A stretch of 64,000 bases of DNA from Incurvaria masculella (Eukaryota; Arthropoda; Insecta; Lepidoptera; Incurvariidae): assembly GCA_946894095.1 (NCBI GenBank), contig OX335651.1, positions 14,964,501-15,028,500 on the forward strand, given 5' to 3'. Of the stretch, positions 22,309 through 33,865 are shown in pieces. The position numbers and the translations under genes were made by a program. The number at the start of each line of letters is the position of its first letter. The first letter of the stretch is position 1. The notes below the pieces were generated by a model, which was not told the origin of the DNA, did no database searches, and worked only from the letters and a program-made list of their open reading frames with translations.

Positions 22309-22549
22309 AGAGTATTCTAGGTAAAATGAATAATGTATTTGCTATTCTGTTAATTCCAAGCCAAATCGTTTTATTTATAGGATCCGTGATGACACTTTTA
22401 TCTCATTCAAAATATTGCTTGGATGAGAACTTTCCCCCGAAAATATACAAAGATGTTTTTATTAGTGTTCCAAAAAAATATATTGAACCAATATACGAAC
22501 GGACTGAAATATATGGAAGATCAAATAAGCTATTACGACATGAATTAAC
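22309..22549 (+). CDS. candidate internal exon, unknown protein
   Basis: An open stretch of 241 bp is bounded by a good acceptor (TTATTTTCTTTCCAG at 22294-22308) and a donor (AAC/GTAAGG at 22547-22555). Both the pyrimidine tract and the GTAAG match animal splice consensus. The frame is open across the whole interval and encodes a hydrophobic segment (FAILLIPSQIVLFIGSVMTLL) followed by a more polar, charged part (KIYKDVFISVPKK, then IYERTEIYGRSNK). This suggests a signal anchor or signal peptide before an extracellular part. The frame also contains an ATG at 22326. I do not recognise the family and see no neighbouring exons in the window. It could be a chance frame. Confidence 0.35.
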
Positions 22550-24207
22550 GTAAGGAGATAAAATGAAATAATTTAAGATAAACATATGCATTGTTAAAAT
22601 AATAATAACATTGAAAAACTGCATTTCTGCCTCTAGACCTGTCCTGCTCAGACTATTCTGCCGTTATACTCTGGTCCTATGGTCCCTATCACCTAAAATG
22701 GGTATCATAAGCCACCCACACTGGACATAGACCTCTCGGAACAGAGCCCAGTGGGCGTTCCTTCGCCTTCACAAAGATACCATTTAGCGTGATAAGCCTT
22801 GTGCCAGCCATGTTGGCCGGAATAAGCTTGTGCACGCATTCTCCTAGTCGCCTACCTCACTTCTTCACTCACCTAAGTATATGGATCTGCGTTGAAAAAG
22901 TGGATAATGCACAGCAGCCAAGTTGCCCGCGACACGCCATATGCGAACTATTTGCCATCTATTTTAGTGAAAAATCAAACATCTCTGTCGTCTTTGATAA
23001 TATTTACTCTCTTAGATTTGCACACGGTATTGGCTGAAGACTGGATCGTCCTCCTCAAGTCAGGGTTCTTTAAAGTGCGGTCCATGGTCCCTGCAGGGGT
23101 CCATAACACAGTCACAGGTTTTCGTAAAACCTAGTAAGACCCAGGCGAGATTAATCCACCACGCAAAAGTGTAAATCCGACGGAATCGAATGGGAGTCGA
23201 ACTTGTTGACTCTGTCCAGTATTTCAGAACGAACGGTTTTGTAGTAGTATAGTATAGTACCACGAATCAACATAAGCTTTTACCTCGCTACTACACATAG
23301 GTATTTCTTTTCATATACTATATTGGGCAAAGCTCTCGAATTAGAATCGACACAAATTAACTACTAGATGGCGCTGGTTTCGCATATTGATCCAATGCTA
23401 AGGCGTTTTTACTGCGATGATAGAGATTCAACATCGTCGATTTTGGTATCGGACACTACAGTTAGCTAGGATTTAACTTTATAAATTGACAGGTCGCAAG
23501 TTCAAATCCTGCCCTCGAAGAGTCGTATTCACTACGAACAAAATTCACAACGTACGTAACGTAAAAGTATCCCCTATATTTTTATTTTTTTGTAAATATC
23601 TATATTTTTCAGTAAACAAAAATAAAAAAAGAACGTAAAAACAGACAACTTTTGTCCAATATTTATTAGCCAATATTTTCCAATCTAAAAGGTATGTTAA
23701 AATATTAAAACATACAGACATAGAATTCTATAACATATTTTAGAATCTAAAACTTCAAAAATCACATTAAGAGCCATAATTTTAGTTTCCATAAACAGTT
23801 ATCGCCCGTAGTATGGCGAATTGATAGGGTAACGACTCTCTTAAATACATACAGTTTTCGAATCAATTTCTATACGAAAATCGGTTGGCTGCTACGTGAC
23901 GCCGAGACTGCTGCGTCCTATGGCTGCGTCGCTAACTAGCTACATAGGGTCAAAGACACAGCGCGAGTCTCATGCGCAGAGGTCAATTCTGCAACGCGAT
24001 TAGTTTGGGTCGGCGTGACCTCTGGTGCGGAAAATGATTAGATAAACCCGCACCGACGCTAAAGTTTAAAGCTAACACGGCTCAAATGAGATGACTGGGA
24101 ATGGGTTTTTACAATGAGCAAACCTTCCGCCGTTTATTGAATGATCAAAGCGATGTATTTATATGCACAACTGAAAAAAATACATGTTTAAATGAAACCA
24201 AAACCAT
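22550..24207. other. mostly unassigned DNA
   Basis: There is no convincing gene. Around 22715-22760, CACTGGACATAGACCTCTC resembles a dispersed moth sequence whose better copy is CACTGCTGGACATACGCCTC at 59280. At 23490-23515, GGTCGCAAGTTCAAATCCTG resembles a pol III B box, but no A box or cloverleaf is evident. Confidence 0.35.
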
Positions 24208-24555
24208 GAGCGGCTCGTAGCCTAGTGGTTCAGGGACTTGCCTAGGAGTGTTCGGGGTTCAAATACTCGCATTCACCACTTTGTTTCTGATTATGAGATG
24301 GATAAGTGAATTTCGTCACGAATGCGAGCTGCTCTATGGTTCGGAACCTATGTAATACCATCGCATGGCTGAAAAGTTAGTCAAAAGGGGCAATGAAAAA
24401 TGTACCGTGTTTTCCATCCAGTCCAATGTAGCTGTGCTCCTAAAGGGAAGGTCCTGGCATGGCACCTAATTCCTGCGGGAATGTGGTGTATTGGGCTTAT
24501 ATCATAATGGTAGTTGTGTGGTATTAGCCATCCATGTCAGGTTGCATAAAAAAAA
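24208..24555 (+). mobile_element. tRNA-headed SINE, full length
   Basis: The head GAGCGGCTCGTAGCCTAGTG (A box) and GGGGTTCAAATACTCG (B box) are clear. They are followed by TTCGTCACGAATGCGAGCTG, a body with a deletion of the GCCCGCCCGGG block, then CATCCAGTCCAATGTAGC, GGTCCTGGCATGGCACC, TAGCCATCCATGTCAGGTTG and an A run. This copy has the clearest tRNA-type head in the window. Confidence 0.9.
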
Positions 24556-24891
24556 CTTACCGCAATACGCAAATCGGATTTACAGGGACAACCCAAGAGT
24601 CTGGTACCAGTTACTTAAGAGTTTCTTGATAACATTATTTAAAAAAATCCAGTAGCAGGTACCTACTACAGGCAGCAGGTGAGTAATGCTAAATTCAAAT
24701 GACTAGAGAAGTCTTTTTATAGGACCATTAGTTTATGTCTTAAAAAATGTTTTTTCAAAAAGTGGCTCGTCGATGCGAAAGCATTTTTGCCCAAGCTGAA
24801 ACGGAAACGCTCGCCCTTAGCGCATCGCTCGGTCAATAATGTTATCTACCGTTTTACTCCAAATATGCCAAGCAATGCCTGGTTGGTGTTT

Positions 24892-25084
24892 GGGGGACGC
24901 ATCATAAAATACAAAAATCGTAAGGTATATAAGCATATCGGGTCATATCTAGGATCCAAAGCGCTTAAATTAGGTTTAGTTTTGTGCTTTTTAAAATACA
25001 TACGAAAAATACATACTTTTGGGTGTTCAGGGTTTCTGATCTCGTGCTTTTTAGGGTTCCGTACCCTCTTTATGAAGGCGACCC
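24892..25084 (+). mobile_element. foldback MITE, family with GACGCATCATAAAG ends
   Basis: The left end is GGGGGACGCATCATAAAAT and the right end is CTCTTTATGAAGGCGACCC, roughly inverse. Internal block: ACATACTTTTGGGTGTTC. Relatives are at 33866-34074, 44944-45290, 52302-52466 and 62170-62327. All are about 160-350 bp and non-coding. The 124-codon frame covering this copy is an artefact. Confidence 0.65.
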
Positions 25085-25424
25085 GATGTTTGGACCATAA
25101 ACCCGTGAACATCCTGCATACATCGCGGAAAATAATTGAAGTTCACATAGGTACATTCTAGCAATCTTTTTCATCGTATCGAAAAAAAAGGTGCTTAGTT
25201 TTTCTACCAGAATAACCACCTTAATTGGTGTGCGCATTCAAGTGAGCTCTCTGTATACATGTACATGTGCACCTTTCTACTATGTGAGACAAAGTCAAAG
25301 TCAAAAAGTAAAATTGTTTTCACTGTTTTTCCTAGCGGCACCGCCCGAGTTTATCGCGAATTGGTTTACGTAGGCGCTACCTGGGAATGCAAATGTGTAT
25401 CTAAATTATGCCGCGGGTACATCT

Positions 25425-25600
25425 CCACGAATACGCCGCCAAGTTGGCGGAAGGGCCGCGCGGGGGAGGGGGGGCTTGTTGTATCACGTGTCGGTTCCCA
25501 CGTGGCCGCAACCCCGCACCGCCCCGCCCCGGCCCGCAAGCAACAAGTCCGCGCACGCGCGAATGTGCGTTCACTTTTGCGGTTTTGTGATTTCGTAATT
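25425..25600. other. GC-rich island
   Basis: This is a sharp rise in G+C and CpG in otherwise AT-rich DNA, including GGGGGAGGGGGGGC and CCGCCCCGCCCCGGCCCGC. Overlapping frames run on both strands, which is a composition effect. It contains CACGTG twice (25484 and 25500). It could be a promoter-proximal island or an unmethylated regulatory patch. No transcript start is visible. Confidence 0.35.
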
Positions 25601-25982
25601 TCGGACGAACATACAAACATACATGCATCCATATTTTATCGTCTTTTTTAGCTTACACCAGATTTTAGGTCAATTAAAAACATAAATGATTGCATGATGT
25701 TACAATAGCTTCGCTCTAATATACATTAAAATAATTTAAATTGGGCCCTAAATTTTTTATTAAATATAAAAAAACTGTATTAATTTCGCTCGTTTTTTAT
25801 ATACAGCATATCATCTATCATAATCATAATTTATGTATATCATAACAGCACCGCGTCTTCCTGGAGGGGTAGGCAACGATCATAAATATTTAAATATAGC
25901 ATATAAAAGTGGAACTTTGCATTCTTTAATAATTTCGTGTCACAAAATCAATGCGTAGGTCGATATAGAAATGTATACAGAG

Positions 25983-26308
25983 CCGGTAGTCTCAGTTGTC
26001 ACCTAAATTGGCGTTACGGCAAATCGATCGACTGGCGTTTTCAAATGTATGGAGAAATTGAAGCGAACTAACATTTGCGAGTCCGAGCTTGATTTGACAG
26101 CTTACTCAACGTTGCCGTAAATACGTCGACGTTGCGGTTTACGTCCACTCCGCGTTTTCATACAAATCGGAAGTCCGCGTTTGACTTTGACAGCTTGAAA
26201 AAGTAAAACCACAGAATATCTAGTAAACACTTGTATGGAGTTTGGAGAAAACGCCAGTCGATCGGTTTGCCGTAAACGCCAATTTAGGTGAGAACTCAGA
26301 CTGACCAC
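25983..26308. mobile_element. foldback element with ~60-bp TIRs
   Basis: GTCTCAGTTGTCACCTAAAT with GATCGACTGGCGTTTTC at the left is the inverse of GAAAACGCCAGTCGATCGG with AATTTAGGTGAGAACTCAGA at the right. The arms are about 60 bp and near identical. A second inner inverted pair (TTTGACAGC...) is also present. There is no coding frame. It is probably a MITE, and only one copy is seen here. Confidence 0.7.
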
Positions 26309-26473
26309 TCAGGACGTTGTTGCAATGGACTGTACATTAATTTGGGAAATGATCATTGGGATTGAAATAAACAAAAACGTTTAATAACGTTTTTGTGAAT
26401 ATCCTGTAAATGAAAAGGAAGGAAAACCTTTCATACGTAGTAATTCATTAATTTAGTGTAAAAATCATCGAAT

Positions 26474-26506
26474 GTTCCGTAAGAACTGCCTACGTTCTTA
26501 CGGAAC
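26474..26506. other. perfect 13-bp hairpin
   Basis: GTTCCGTAAGAAC, a 7-nt loop (TGCCTAC), then GTTCTTACGGAAC. The stem is perfect. No T run follows on either strand. The function is unknown; it may be a remnant of a palindromic element. Confidence 0.6.
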
Positions 26507-26704
26507 TTTGCTGGAGTATAGTGATCCACGCCCTTCTCACTATTATTAACAGAAGCTTCTTGAAACAGAACAAGGTCCTGACTGTGGCTCGGCTGAGGTG
26601 ATAAGGATGCAGCTGTCGTATGGATTATCACCATCATAGAATTGAGTGGGGTCCAGATTAGTGCAACTCCACTGTACTAACCATGTCCTTTCCCAAGGTT
26701 CAGA

Positions 26705-26792
26705 CTCATCTATACCAAAATTGATGCAGCGGCTTAGGCGTGAAAACGTGACAGACAGACAGAGTAACTTTCGTATTTATAATATTAGTATG
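26705..26792 (-). repeat. Helitron-like repeat fragment
   Basis: Read on the minus strand, TACTAATATTATAAATACGA then AAAGTTACTCTGTCTGTCTG matches the 5' end of the repeat at 5330-5601. The rest is missing. Confidence 0.6.
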
Positions 26793-27643
26793 GATTACGT
26801 TACGATAATACTTTAACGATTGGTGTTGTTTATACATTCTATCCTGATCAGTGATTCTACCCGTCAATTACTTTCCGTTATTGATAATGATTTTTACCGT
26901 GCCTTAACACTTTTTTTTTAATTTACATAGCTACATAAAGTCTCAGGCGACATCTTTATAGAGTTCCATTAAAAGTGTCCTCTTTCGAGCACGACTGTAC
27001 CTACTCCACACGCAAAAGGGTCTCGTGTGAAGAATTGTCACTTAATTACATTGCTTGTGGGATTTCCCCTGTATCATTGATGTTCTCTGCGCGAGTAATT
27101 GGGTTGTGTGAACTTGTTTGGTCTCTGTTTAATTACTCTCGTCAATTATTTTATGTATTTTAAGGGCTTTTATGTCCGCTATTTTTCGACATAACAACCG
27201 GACCTCTTGTACCGGGAATCGTAATAATACTGCGCTTTTGGGCAATCGTGTAAACTATATGGCGACGATGCAACTTAGTAAAAAAAAACCGCGGAAAATT
27301 TAATCATGGAACTGCCCAGAATCGAATTTCTTGCTTGTCTTGTGTCGTACTTGTACTTCAGACTTAAATGTGTCGTGATATTAGCCCATCGCTCCGCAGT
27401 ACCATGGAACTAGTTGCCATTTCAGACAGGACCTCGCCTTGGCCGGCAGGCATCAACGATTTCCTACCGCCTTGTTGACAGGAGAGGAGATAAAGTTTCA
27501 CACGAAAGAAATGATCTAGCACATGTCAAACCCTTGCGAACCCATCGTATCCGAGACGAGTTACAAGCTTGCCGGGTTTTCCGAATTTGATTTTAGAACG
27601 CGGAATCTAAAACCGGCTTTTCGAACGGTGCCACGCACGTTCG
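26793..27643. other. unassigned DNA
   Basis: No gene or known repeat that I can support. Confidence 0.35.
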
Positions 27644-27902
27644 TTTTTAGGGTTCCGTACCCAAAGGCTGAAAACGGAACCCTATTACTAAGCCTCCACT
27701 GTCCGTACGTCCGTTCCTTCGTCTGTCACAGGGCTGTATCTCATGAACCGTAATAGGTAGGCAGCTGAATTTTTCACGGAGTTTGTATTTATTTTGCCGC
27801 TGTAACAAAAAATAGGTAAAATGATAAAATAATAAAAATTAGAGGGGGGCCCCATACAAAAAACGTGATTTTTTTGTTTTAACTCTTGTACGAAGGTACC
27901 GG
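27644..27902 (+). repeat. TTTAGGGTTCCGTACCCAAAG repeat, copy 1
   Basis: This begins TTTAGGGTTCCGTACCCAAA and continues CGGAACCCTATTACTAAGCC. It then has a decayed CCGT-type microsatellite, CTGTATCTCATGAACCGTAA, and GGGGCCCCATACAAAAAACG. It ends near a GTACGAAGGTACC block without the usual CACTTGGCCGGTTT terminus. This is a very common moth repeat type. Other copies are at 40395-40747 (-), 45759-46120 and 50699-50975. Confidence 0.8.
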
Positions 27903-28419
27903 TTTTTCGAATTCATACCGTTTGGACGGAGATATTCCGTTTGCAATGTGTGTGACGGGTAAATATATTTTGCCTAGAGTCATGACAAATACGGCTTCAT
28001 AGCAATTTCTCCTTTAAATGTATGCTTATTATGGCGCCTTATTATGCTACATGTCATTATATACGTACTGCATGTTTTTTTTTAATAAACATTATTATTT
28101 AAAACTTTGCGTTAGGTATTTTATGCGACGAAATACGACGAATGCAGTTGATTTTTTTAATGTTCTTCATGCACAATGTGTATTTATGTGTTTTGTGTAT
28201 TTTATACGAAATGAATGGTTTAGATTTTTTGCAAAAAAGGACTTGCATACGTTGAGAATTTTATGCGTCGTGAATACGACTCCATGCAGGAGACGGTGCG
28301 CCAAGCGAGGAATGCGAAAAATGCGACGATGCACCTTGAAATGTTAGACGCATTGATAACGAGGTTCTCGGAATCTACACGTGCGAACGATGCATACATA
28401 ACTACATATTTATGCCCGA

Positions 28420-28589
28420 CTAGCTGTAGTATCCGGCTCCGCTCGTATGCAAATTATTCCTCTGATTTAGTTTTCGGGATGAAGTGTTAATCCCGGTAAT
28501 AAACTATAATGTGCCCAATTTCATCTAAATCCGTTCAGAGGTTTTTGCGTGACAATCATCCAAACTTTCACATTTATAATATTAGTAGG
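28420..28589 (-). repeat. Helitron-like repeat, internally deleted
   Basis: On the minus strand it starts CCTACTAATATTATAAATGT and GAAAGTTTGGATG, has CGGATTTAGATGAAATTGGG, and ends near GAGCGGAGCCGGATACTACA and CTAGTCG. Both ends match the type element at 5330-5601. Confidence 0.65.
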
Positions 28590-31500
28590 ATCACTTGCTC
28601 TTCCTACAACGTCTTGCTATCTCACAATTGACGCATAAAATACGTTGAATTGTACAATTAAATTGATGTAGAATTTTGGCAATTTTATGGTTTGAAACCC
28701 AACCCCATAAAAGTATAGGTTCCTCCTCCTTTCTTACTAGATGGTTGGGTTTTTCTTATTTTAATTATTCGAGAAAAAACTTGTAATTTTTTATCCTTGA
28801 AAGTCAGTCCTTTTTTCCCTGAAAATTTTGTGTTTAGTTGTATTATCATGCCTGACATGACGAAAAAAGTTCACTTCCAATTAAAAACAATGTTTCCATT
28901 TAAATGACCTCTCACTTTCAAGCTTTGTTCATAAATTACATTCAATTCTACCCTTTATTCGTCCTTAGGTACACCCTGTCACGCTTAGACAACGTTAAGA
29001 ATTTTTTTAGTAAGTGAGCCCTCATTATGTACAAAATATAAACTCATGTCTAGGCAAAAATATTAAATTCGTATGTATTATTATATTTTCTACGTAAGCA
29101 TATTAAGCGAAGGGGCAGCGAGAAAATGTTGCCAATACCCTTCTTGAGTTGGCAAAATAATACTAATTACTTATTTAGATGCGCTCACAGTACATCAATG
29201 ATGTAGTCAACGGTATGAGCCAGTTTCTATGTCGGCCGTTAAGTTTTCCCGCGCTGCCGTGACCGCCCGCCCGCCCTTGCTTTGTTGATAAACATGGCGG
29301 CGTTGGATCGCTCGTCCCCCCCGCGCGCCGCACCTCTCCCCGCGCCCCGCGTCGCCATGGCGACGCGTCCCCGGGCGCCCCCTACGCACAGCGCGCGGCG
29401 GAGGCGCCCGTCGCCCGTTGCCCGTCGCCCCGCGCGACCCCGACCGACACAAATAAACCTCTCGCTAATCCGCGGGAAGGTCGTTTATTCAACTTACTCC
29501 CACAGGTACGTTCTCGATCATGGCGAATTGCGCAGTGATTATTGTGGGCTTACGCCGCGGGGTGCAATGTTGACAAGTTCACCTTTCGGGTCGTGTTACG
29601 TATTACGTAAGCATGTCCTAACATGAACATTCCAATATAAAAAATACAGGTTTGTGCCACCGGAAGGTTTGGGATGTAAGGTATGTATGTATGTATGTAA
29701 GGGCTATAATTGAAACATAAAATCTGTGTGAATGAAAAGTTGATATCATTAGTGAAGCATTCTCAATAGGTGAGGAAAACGACAGCGACTTTTTTAGTTT
29801 TGCATTTTTTTATAATCCTTAAATAAAAATCCTTTATAGTCCTTAAGTTCCTTTAATCAAGGACAACGTTTTTTGGAAAGACAATGTATATTTCTTAAGA
29901 TAATTTGTCCATTAAAACTGATACTGATGATTTAATTACAGTATACTAATATTAACAGGAAACTAATATTTTTTACGATCAAATACCCTTTTCAGTGGGT
30001 GAGACGACATTAATTTGATAGCACATTTTTACATACACACTTTTGAGAATATCTCAGAGGCACGGGGTGGGAAAAAGAGCAAGTCAACATACTTATGGTT
30101 TACGTCGATCTATGATGTAAGCCCCATGTATTGGAAAATTGGATTTTTCCCATACACAAGGAATTCATAAGCAGCTTTATGAAAATGATACGCTTTTTAC
30201 AAAATAAGTCATGAGGTTTCAGGAATTTATGATTGTATTAATTTATCCATAATAAACACAAGTGTCCTGACGTCATGATATGTTTGGTTTGCTACTCAAC
30301 AAAAATGAAATTAATCTATTTCCTGTTTATTAATTAATAATCTTCGAATCTTTCGATTTCGTAAATACATTTATCCATGCATAGTAAAAACATTAATACA
30401 TACATAAACTCTGAATGACATGCACGTCAGATCCAATCACTCACATGACTGTTCACCAAGTGAGTTAATTTGCCATGTGCCTGGAGACCTACGTATAGGC
30501 TGAGGCTGAGGTGCGAGGGGAGAGGCCTCGTTGGGCGCGGCGCCGCGTGACGCCGCTACTACGCCGTGCGACCGTGAAGCTGATGGCCTGAAGGTGGGGC
30601 CGCTACATGCGCGGCGAGCCTAGACAGGCACCATCGACGCAGACCGAAGAGATTTGATATTAGGAATGGAGTCCGTGTTATAGTCCGACATACGTTATTT
30701 TTCGCCTGGCTGAGGGTACCACTGTCTTTTAAGAGTTACCACATGAAAAAAAAAATCCCCCATTGATCGGGAAACTATTTACAGCCTGTTGCAAGAACAA
30801 AATTTGAGGTAATAAAAATTAAGATTTTAGGTAAATAATATTATTCAAAATATAACTAAATTGGATCTTTCATCATTTTAATAAAAAAATTAGGGTTGTA
30901 GAACTCGGGTTACTTACTACCGCTAGTTTTGCTTCCTTGAATTCTATGAAGAAAATAAACCTCAATTTTTTATTTCCTTATAATTTAACAAGGAGTTTTC
31001 GAGTACAACTCGGATGGCATCAAACCACTACTACTGCGTCCCTTCCGGGAATACGGCGTGAAGGTATGATTGTATGGCTAACCTAAACCACAAACATATC
31101 TTCACAAACTAATAATTACTTACAAAAGATACCCTCAGTTTAAAATTAATAAGCAGTGGGTAACTTGCATTGTTATGATGGCAACACATCCCCGTACTGT
31201 GAAGATGACCGTTCAAGATGGCGATCGTTTAGTTCCGATTTTCGCCACGCGCAAAAATAGCTATGTGGCACTCTATAGGCGGTGAACTAACACCCCGCGG
31301 GATGCAGACCGATGATCGGACTTTACGCAGGCAGTCGACTCGTTCGCGAGCGAGCTCGTTTTGAGTCAGTGTTCGTGAAATGGCGGGAGGAGCGATCGAA
31401 ACTCATTCGTATGGCGGCAGTGTTGCCACGAGATAGTGGAAAACTGTGGTTAAGTTCGCTCACAAATTCGGGACGCGCAAAATCGAATGTTCGTTGCACT

Positions 31501-31689
31501 AAATAACGTCCTATGAAGTTCTTACGTGGCGTTGGAACTCGAGAATTGCATGCGAACTCACTCGCCAGCACTGCCGCTGTTGTTTGCAAAAGTGGCAACG
31601 CCGCCGCCGCTCTCGTCCTTCCATGCTCGCTGTTTTGAGTAGCTGAATGAACGATAATTACGAATGATTGTTTTTTTTTTCTTTCTATG
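28590..31689. other. mostly unassigned DNA with two GC-rich islands
   Basis: AT-rich background without a gene I can name. GC-rich islands at 29240-29460 and 30480-30640 are listed or noted separately. A (GTAT)n run lies at 29680-29699. The stretch 31310-31640 has fairly high GC and shares TCATTCGTATGGCGGCAGTG with the foldback element near 60415, so it may be an old relative of that element. Confidence 0.35.
29240..29460 (+). other. GC-rich, CpG-rich island with a 114-codon frame
   Basis: G+C is very high with many CpG sites. The plus frame 29282-29626 starts near AACATGGCGGCG (a Kozak-like ATG) and encodes a P/R/A-rich sequence without a recognisable domain. An opposing frame of similar length exists, which is expected from composition. 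It could be a first exon with a promoter island or a non-coding regulatory island. I see no TATA box, and no donor that I would rely on. Confidence 0.3.
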
Positions 31690-31810
31690 TATGTTCTATG
31701 GCTAATACAATAACCTCCGTCATGACATTAGCCTAGGTAGCAAATCGCTTTGCCGAAATAACCAGATGCCATGCCAGAACTTTTCCTTTATGAGCACGGC
31801 TACATTTAAC
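31690..31810 (-). mobile_element. SINE 3' fragment, old
   Basis: On the minus strand it holds TGTAGCCGTGCTCATAAAGG, then a TGGCATGGCAT block and TATTAGCCATAGAACATAC. It is a decayed 3' third of the SINE family, flanked directly by a MITE at 31826. Confidence 0.65.
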
Positions 31811-31825
31811 TAATGAAACACAGAC

Positions 31826-31987
31826 TATGGGCCGAGTGCACGAAAGAACAAAAATCATAATCAACGTCAAAGTATGATCAAACACGTCACTTTGTGTGGA
31901 CAGTATGGAAGTAACTCTATCCGGTCACTAAAAGTGACGTGTTTGAACATTGATTAACTCAGCCGTTTCTTCTTGCAACCGGGGCTA
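31826..31987 (-). mobile_element. MITE, family with GTGCACGAAAGG ends
   Basis: GGGCCGAGTGCACGAAAGAA at one end faces TTTCTTCTTGCAACCGGGGC at the other (imperfect TIRs). Internal GTGACGTGTTTGAACATTGA matches the copies at 3853-4009 and 39281-39821 in opposite orientation. Confidence 0.7.
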
Positions 31988-32312
31988 TGTTTCATTGCCG
32001 CTTCTTCTATATTTTCATTAAATTCGATAGTACCAACCCGGCGGATTCAAAATCTACTCCTTTTAATACTATCTAAATCGCCAGCAGATATGACGCAAGT
32101 ACAACAGAGTTATATTGCATTATATTGATTCAACTGGCATCTTGTATTGTATCCTCACCTGTATGAAAAATGTATTTGCTTAGCTGAAATAGGCAACAGG
32201 CTGAATGACAACGAAATCAATGCAACACGAATGAAACACGCCCTATGCGTTATTTTCAGGTAACTAGGCACATACAATATATAGTTTTAAAATGCCGATC
32301 ATCTGAATAGTG

Positions 32313-32718
32313 AAGGCAGCCTAGTGGCGCGTGGACTAGACTAGCATACCAAAAGTCTGGGTTCAAATACTCGCCCCGTTCATGCATTACTTCCTTTTTC
32401 ATTCTGAGTTGATAAGTGCATTTCGTCACGAATGCGAGCTGCTCCATGGTTCGGAATCTATGTAAAACTGTAGGTCCCCTTCCCCTACTTGGTGGTAGGG
32501 TTAAAGCCCGCCCGGGTTGGTACCATCGCAGTGGATGAAAAGATGGTCGAAGCGGCAATGAAAAATTGTCCGTGTATTCCATCCAGTTCAATGTAGCCGT
32601 GCTGATAAAGGTAAGGTCCTGGCATGGCACCACATTCATTCGGGAATGTGGTGTATTGGGCTAATATCATAACGGTAGTTGTGTGGTATTAGCCATCCAT
32701 GCCAGGTTGCATAAAAAA
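32313..32718 (+). mobile_element. tRNA-headed SINE, full length
   Basis: The head is AGCCTAGTGGCGCGTGGAC and GGGTTCAAATACTCGCC. Then follow TTCGTCACGAATGCGAGCTG, GCCCGCCCGGGTTGGTACCA, TTCAATGTAGCCGTGC, GGTCCTGGCATGGCACC, TAGCCATCCATGCCAGGTTG and a short A run. The first ~8 bp of the head (GAGCGGCTCG) are degraded. Confidence 0.9.
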
Positions 32719-32922
32719 GGTAGCATGTTTTTTTTTAAGAAAAACCGGTGTGGGTGTATGTGCTGAGAGACGAAAGGTGGTCAGACAAGCCAAATCCACC
32801 TCACCTCGCGACACCACGATCAGCGAGGTTTGCGGACTATCGCAGAGGTATCGAGCTTGTTCAAATTCCGTTAGAAGGTTCCCAGGTCGAACCTACATCG
32901 AGGCAGGGCCGGCAGATGCTAG
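32719..32922. other. unassigned short stretch
   Basis: A 90-codon plus frame crosses this stretch but has no recognised domain and ends inside the next element. Confidence 0.35.
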
Positions 32923-33507
32923 TATTCCGGGAGGTCACGACATTTTTGGTCACGATAAGGTAAACGGCTGAATCTGGGTTCACACGTTAGAGACCAACCC
33001 TCTTATGCTAAATATGTCGGTTTGCCCGTGCCAAGTGGTTGCGTTATCTAGATTGGCTATATAAATTAGATGCTGGTATTTCACCTGGTATTTACCTTGG
33101 TATTTACCTGCTGATGAATATACTGATTATCTGGAAACATTGATACCTATTAATTATACAACAATAACCAGACGGTTTCTTAATTAAATACTTAAATATA
33201 CCTAAAGTTATATCTGTATCCTAAATTGCCTATAACTACTTAGTGCAACCAAAGATTTGTTTAGTTTTCATATTGCTAAGCAAGCATGTACTGATACTTT
33301 CATGCTTCGTCATTTGCATCCACTTACCTTATCATATGGATTTTTTGTCACCACAACTACTTTTTCAGGCGCCTTATCTACGTAACGCAACCACTTGGAA
33401 CAGGCAGACTGACACATTTAGCTTCAGAGGGTTGTACTTTATCCCGTGAACCCAGTTTCAGCGATTTACACTATCGTTACCATTTTTGTCGCGACCTCCT
33501 AGTCTAT
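32923..33507. mobile_element. TIR element, copy 1 of a close pair
   Basis: The left arm (GGGAGGTCACGACATTTTTG, then CACGATAAGG, then CTGGGTTCAC) is the inverse of the right arm (GTGAACCCAGTTTCAGCG, then CGTTACCATTTTTGTCGCGACCTCCT). TIRs are about 54 bp. The interior is AT-rich and non-coding. A second copy lies at 37068-37627. Copy 1 is ~25 bp longer because of a small triplication of TGGTATTTACC. The exact target duplication is unclear; TA is possible. Confidence 0.85.
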
Positions 33508-33865
33508 AGAGACAAAATTACATAGAAATGTTACACGCCAAGCGGTACGTAGAAATAATCATAGTGCACTTCTTTCGCTTCCTTCACAGACATGCTCATC
33601 TCATATATGCTCTACGATTACGGGGGCTGCGTACCTGACCTCTCCTAAATATTATAACGATCCGGTCGTGGTACGCTATCTAGGCCGCCCGAGCACGACA
33701 CTTCCACTATTTTCTGCTCTGTAAATTGCTTTCGTTATTCTTTCCTCGCCCATTTCAAACCATGACGAATGTATTGGTTAACATTCTAAAAATATTGTAA
33801 TATAAGTACATTTTTATGTTAAATTTATGTAATTTGATTCTACAAAATATAACAAAGAACGTATA

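Noticed and set aside
24208..24290. tRNA gene
   Set aside because: A and B boxes are present but no cloverleaf or anticodon arm can be drawn, and the sequence continues into SINE body.
25366..25651. Five overlapping frames of 60-130 codons
   Set aside because: They overlap on both strands in a GC-rich patch, which is what lack of AT-rich stop codons produces. No domain is recognisable.
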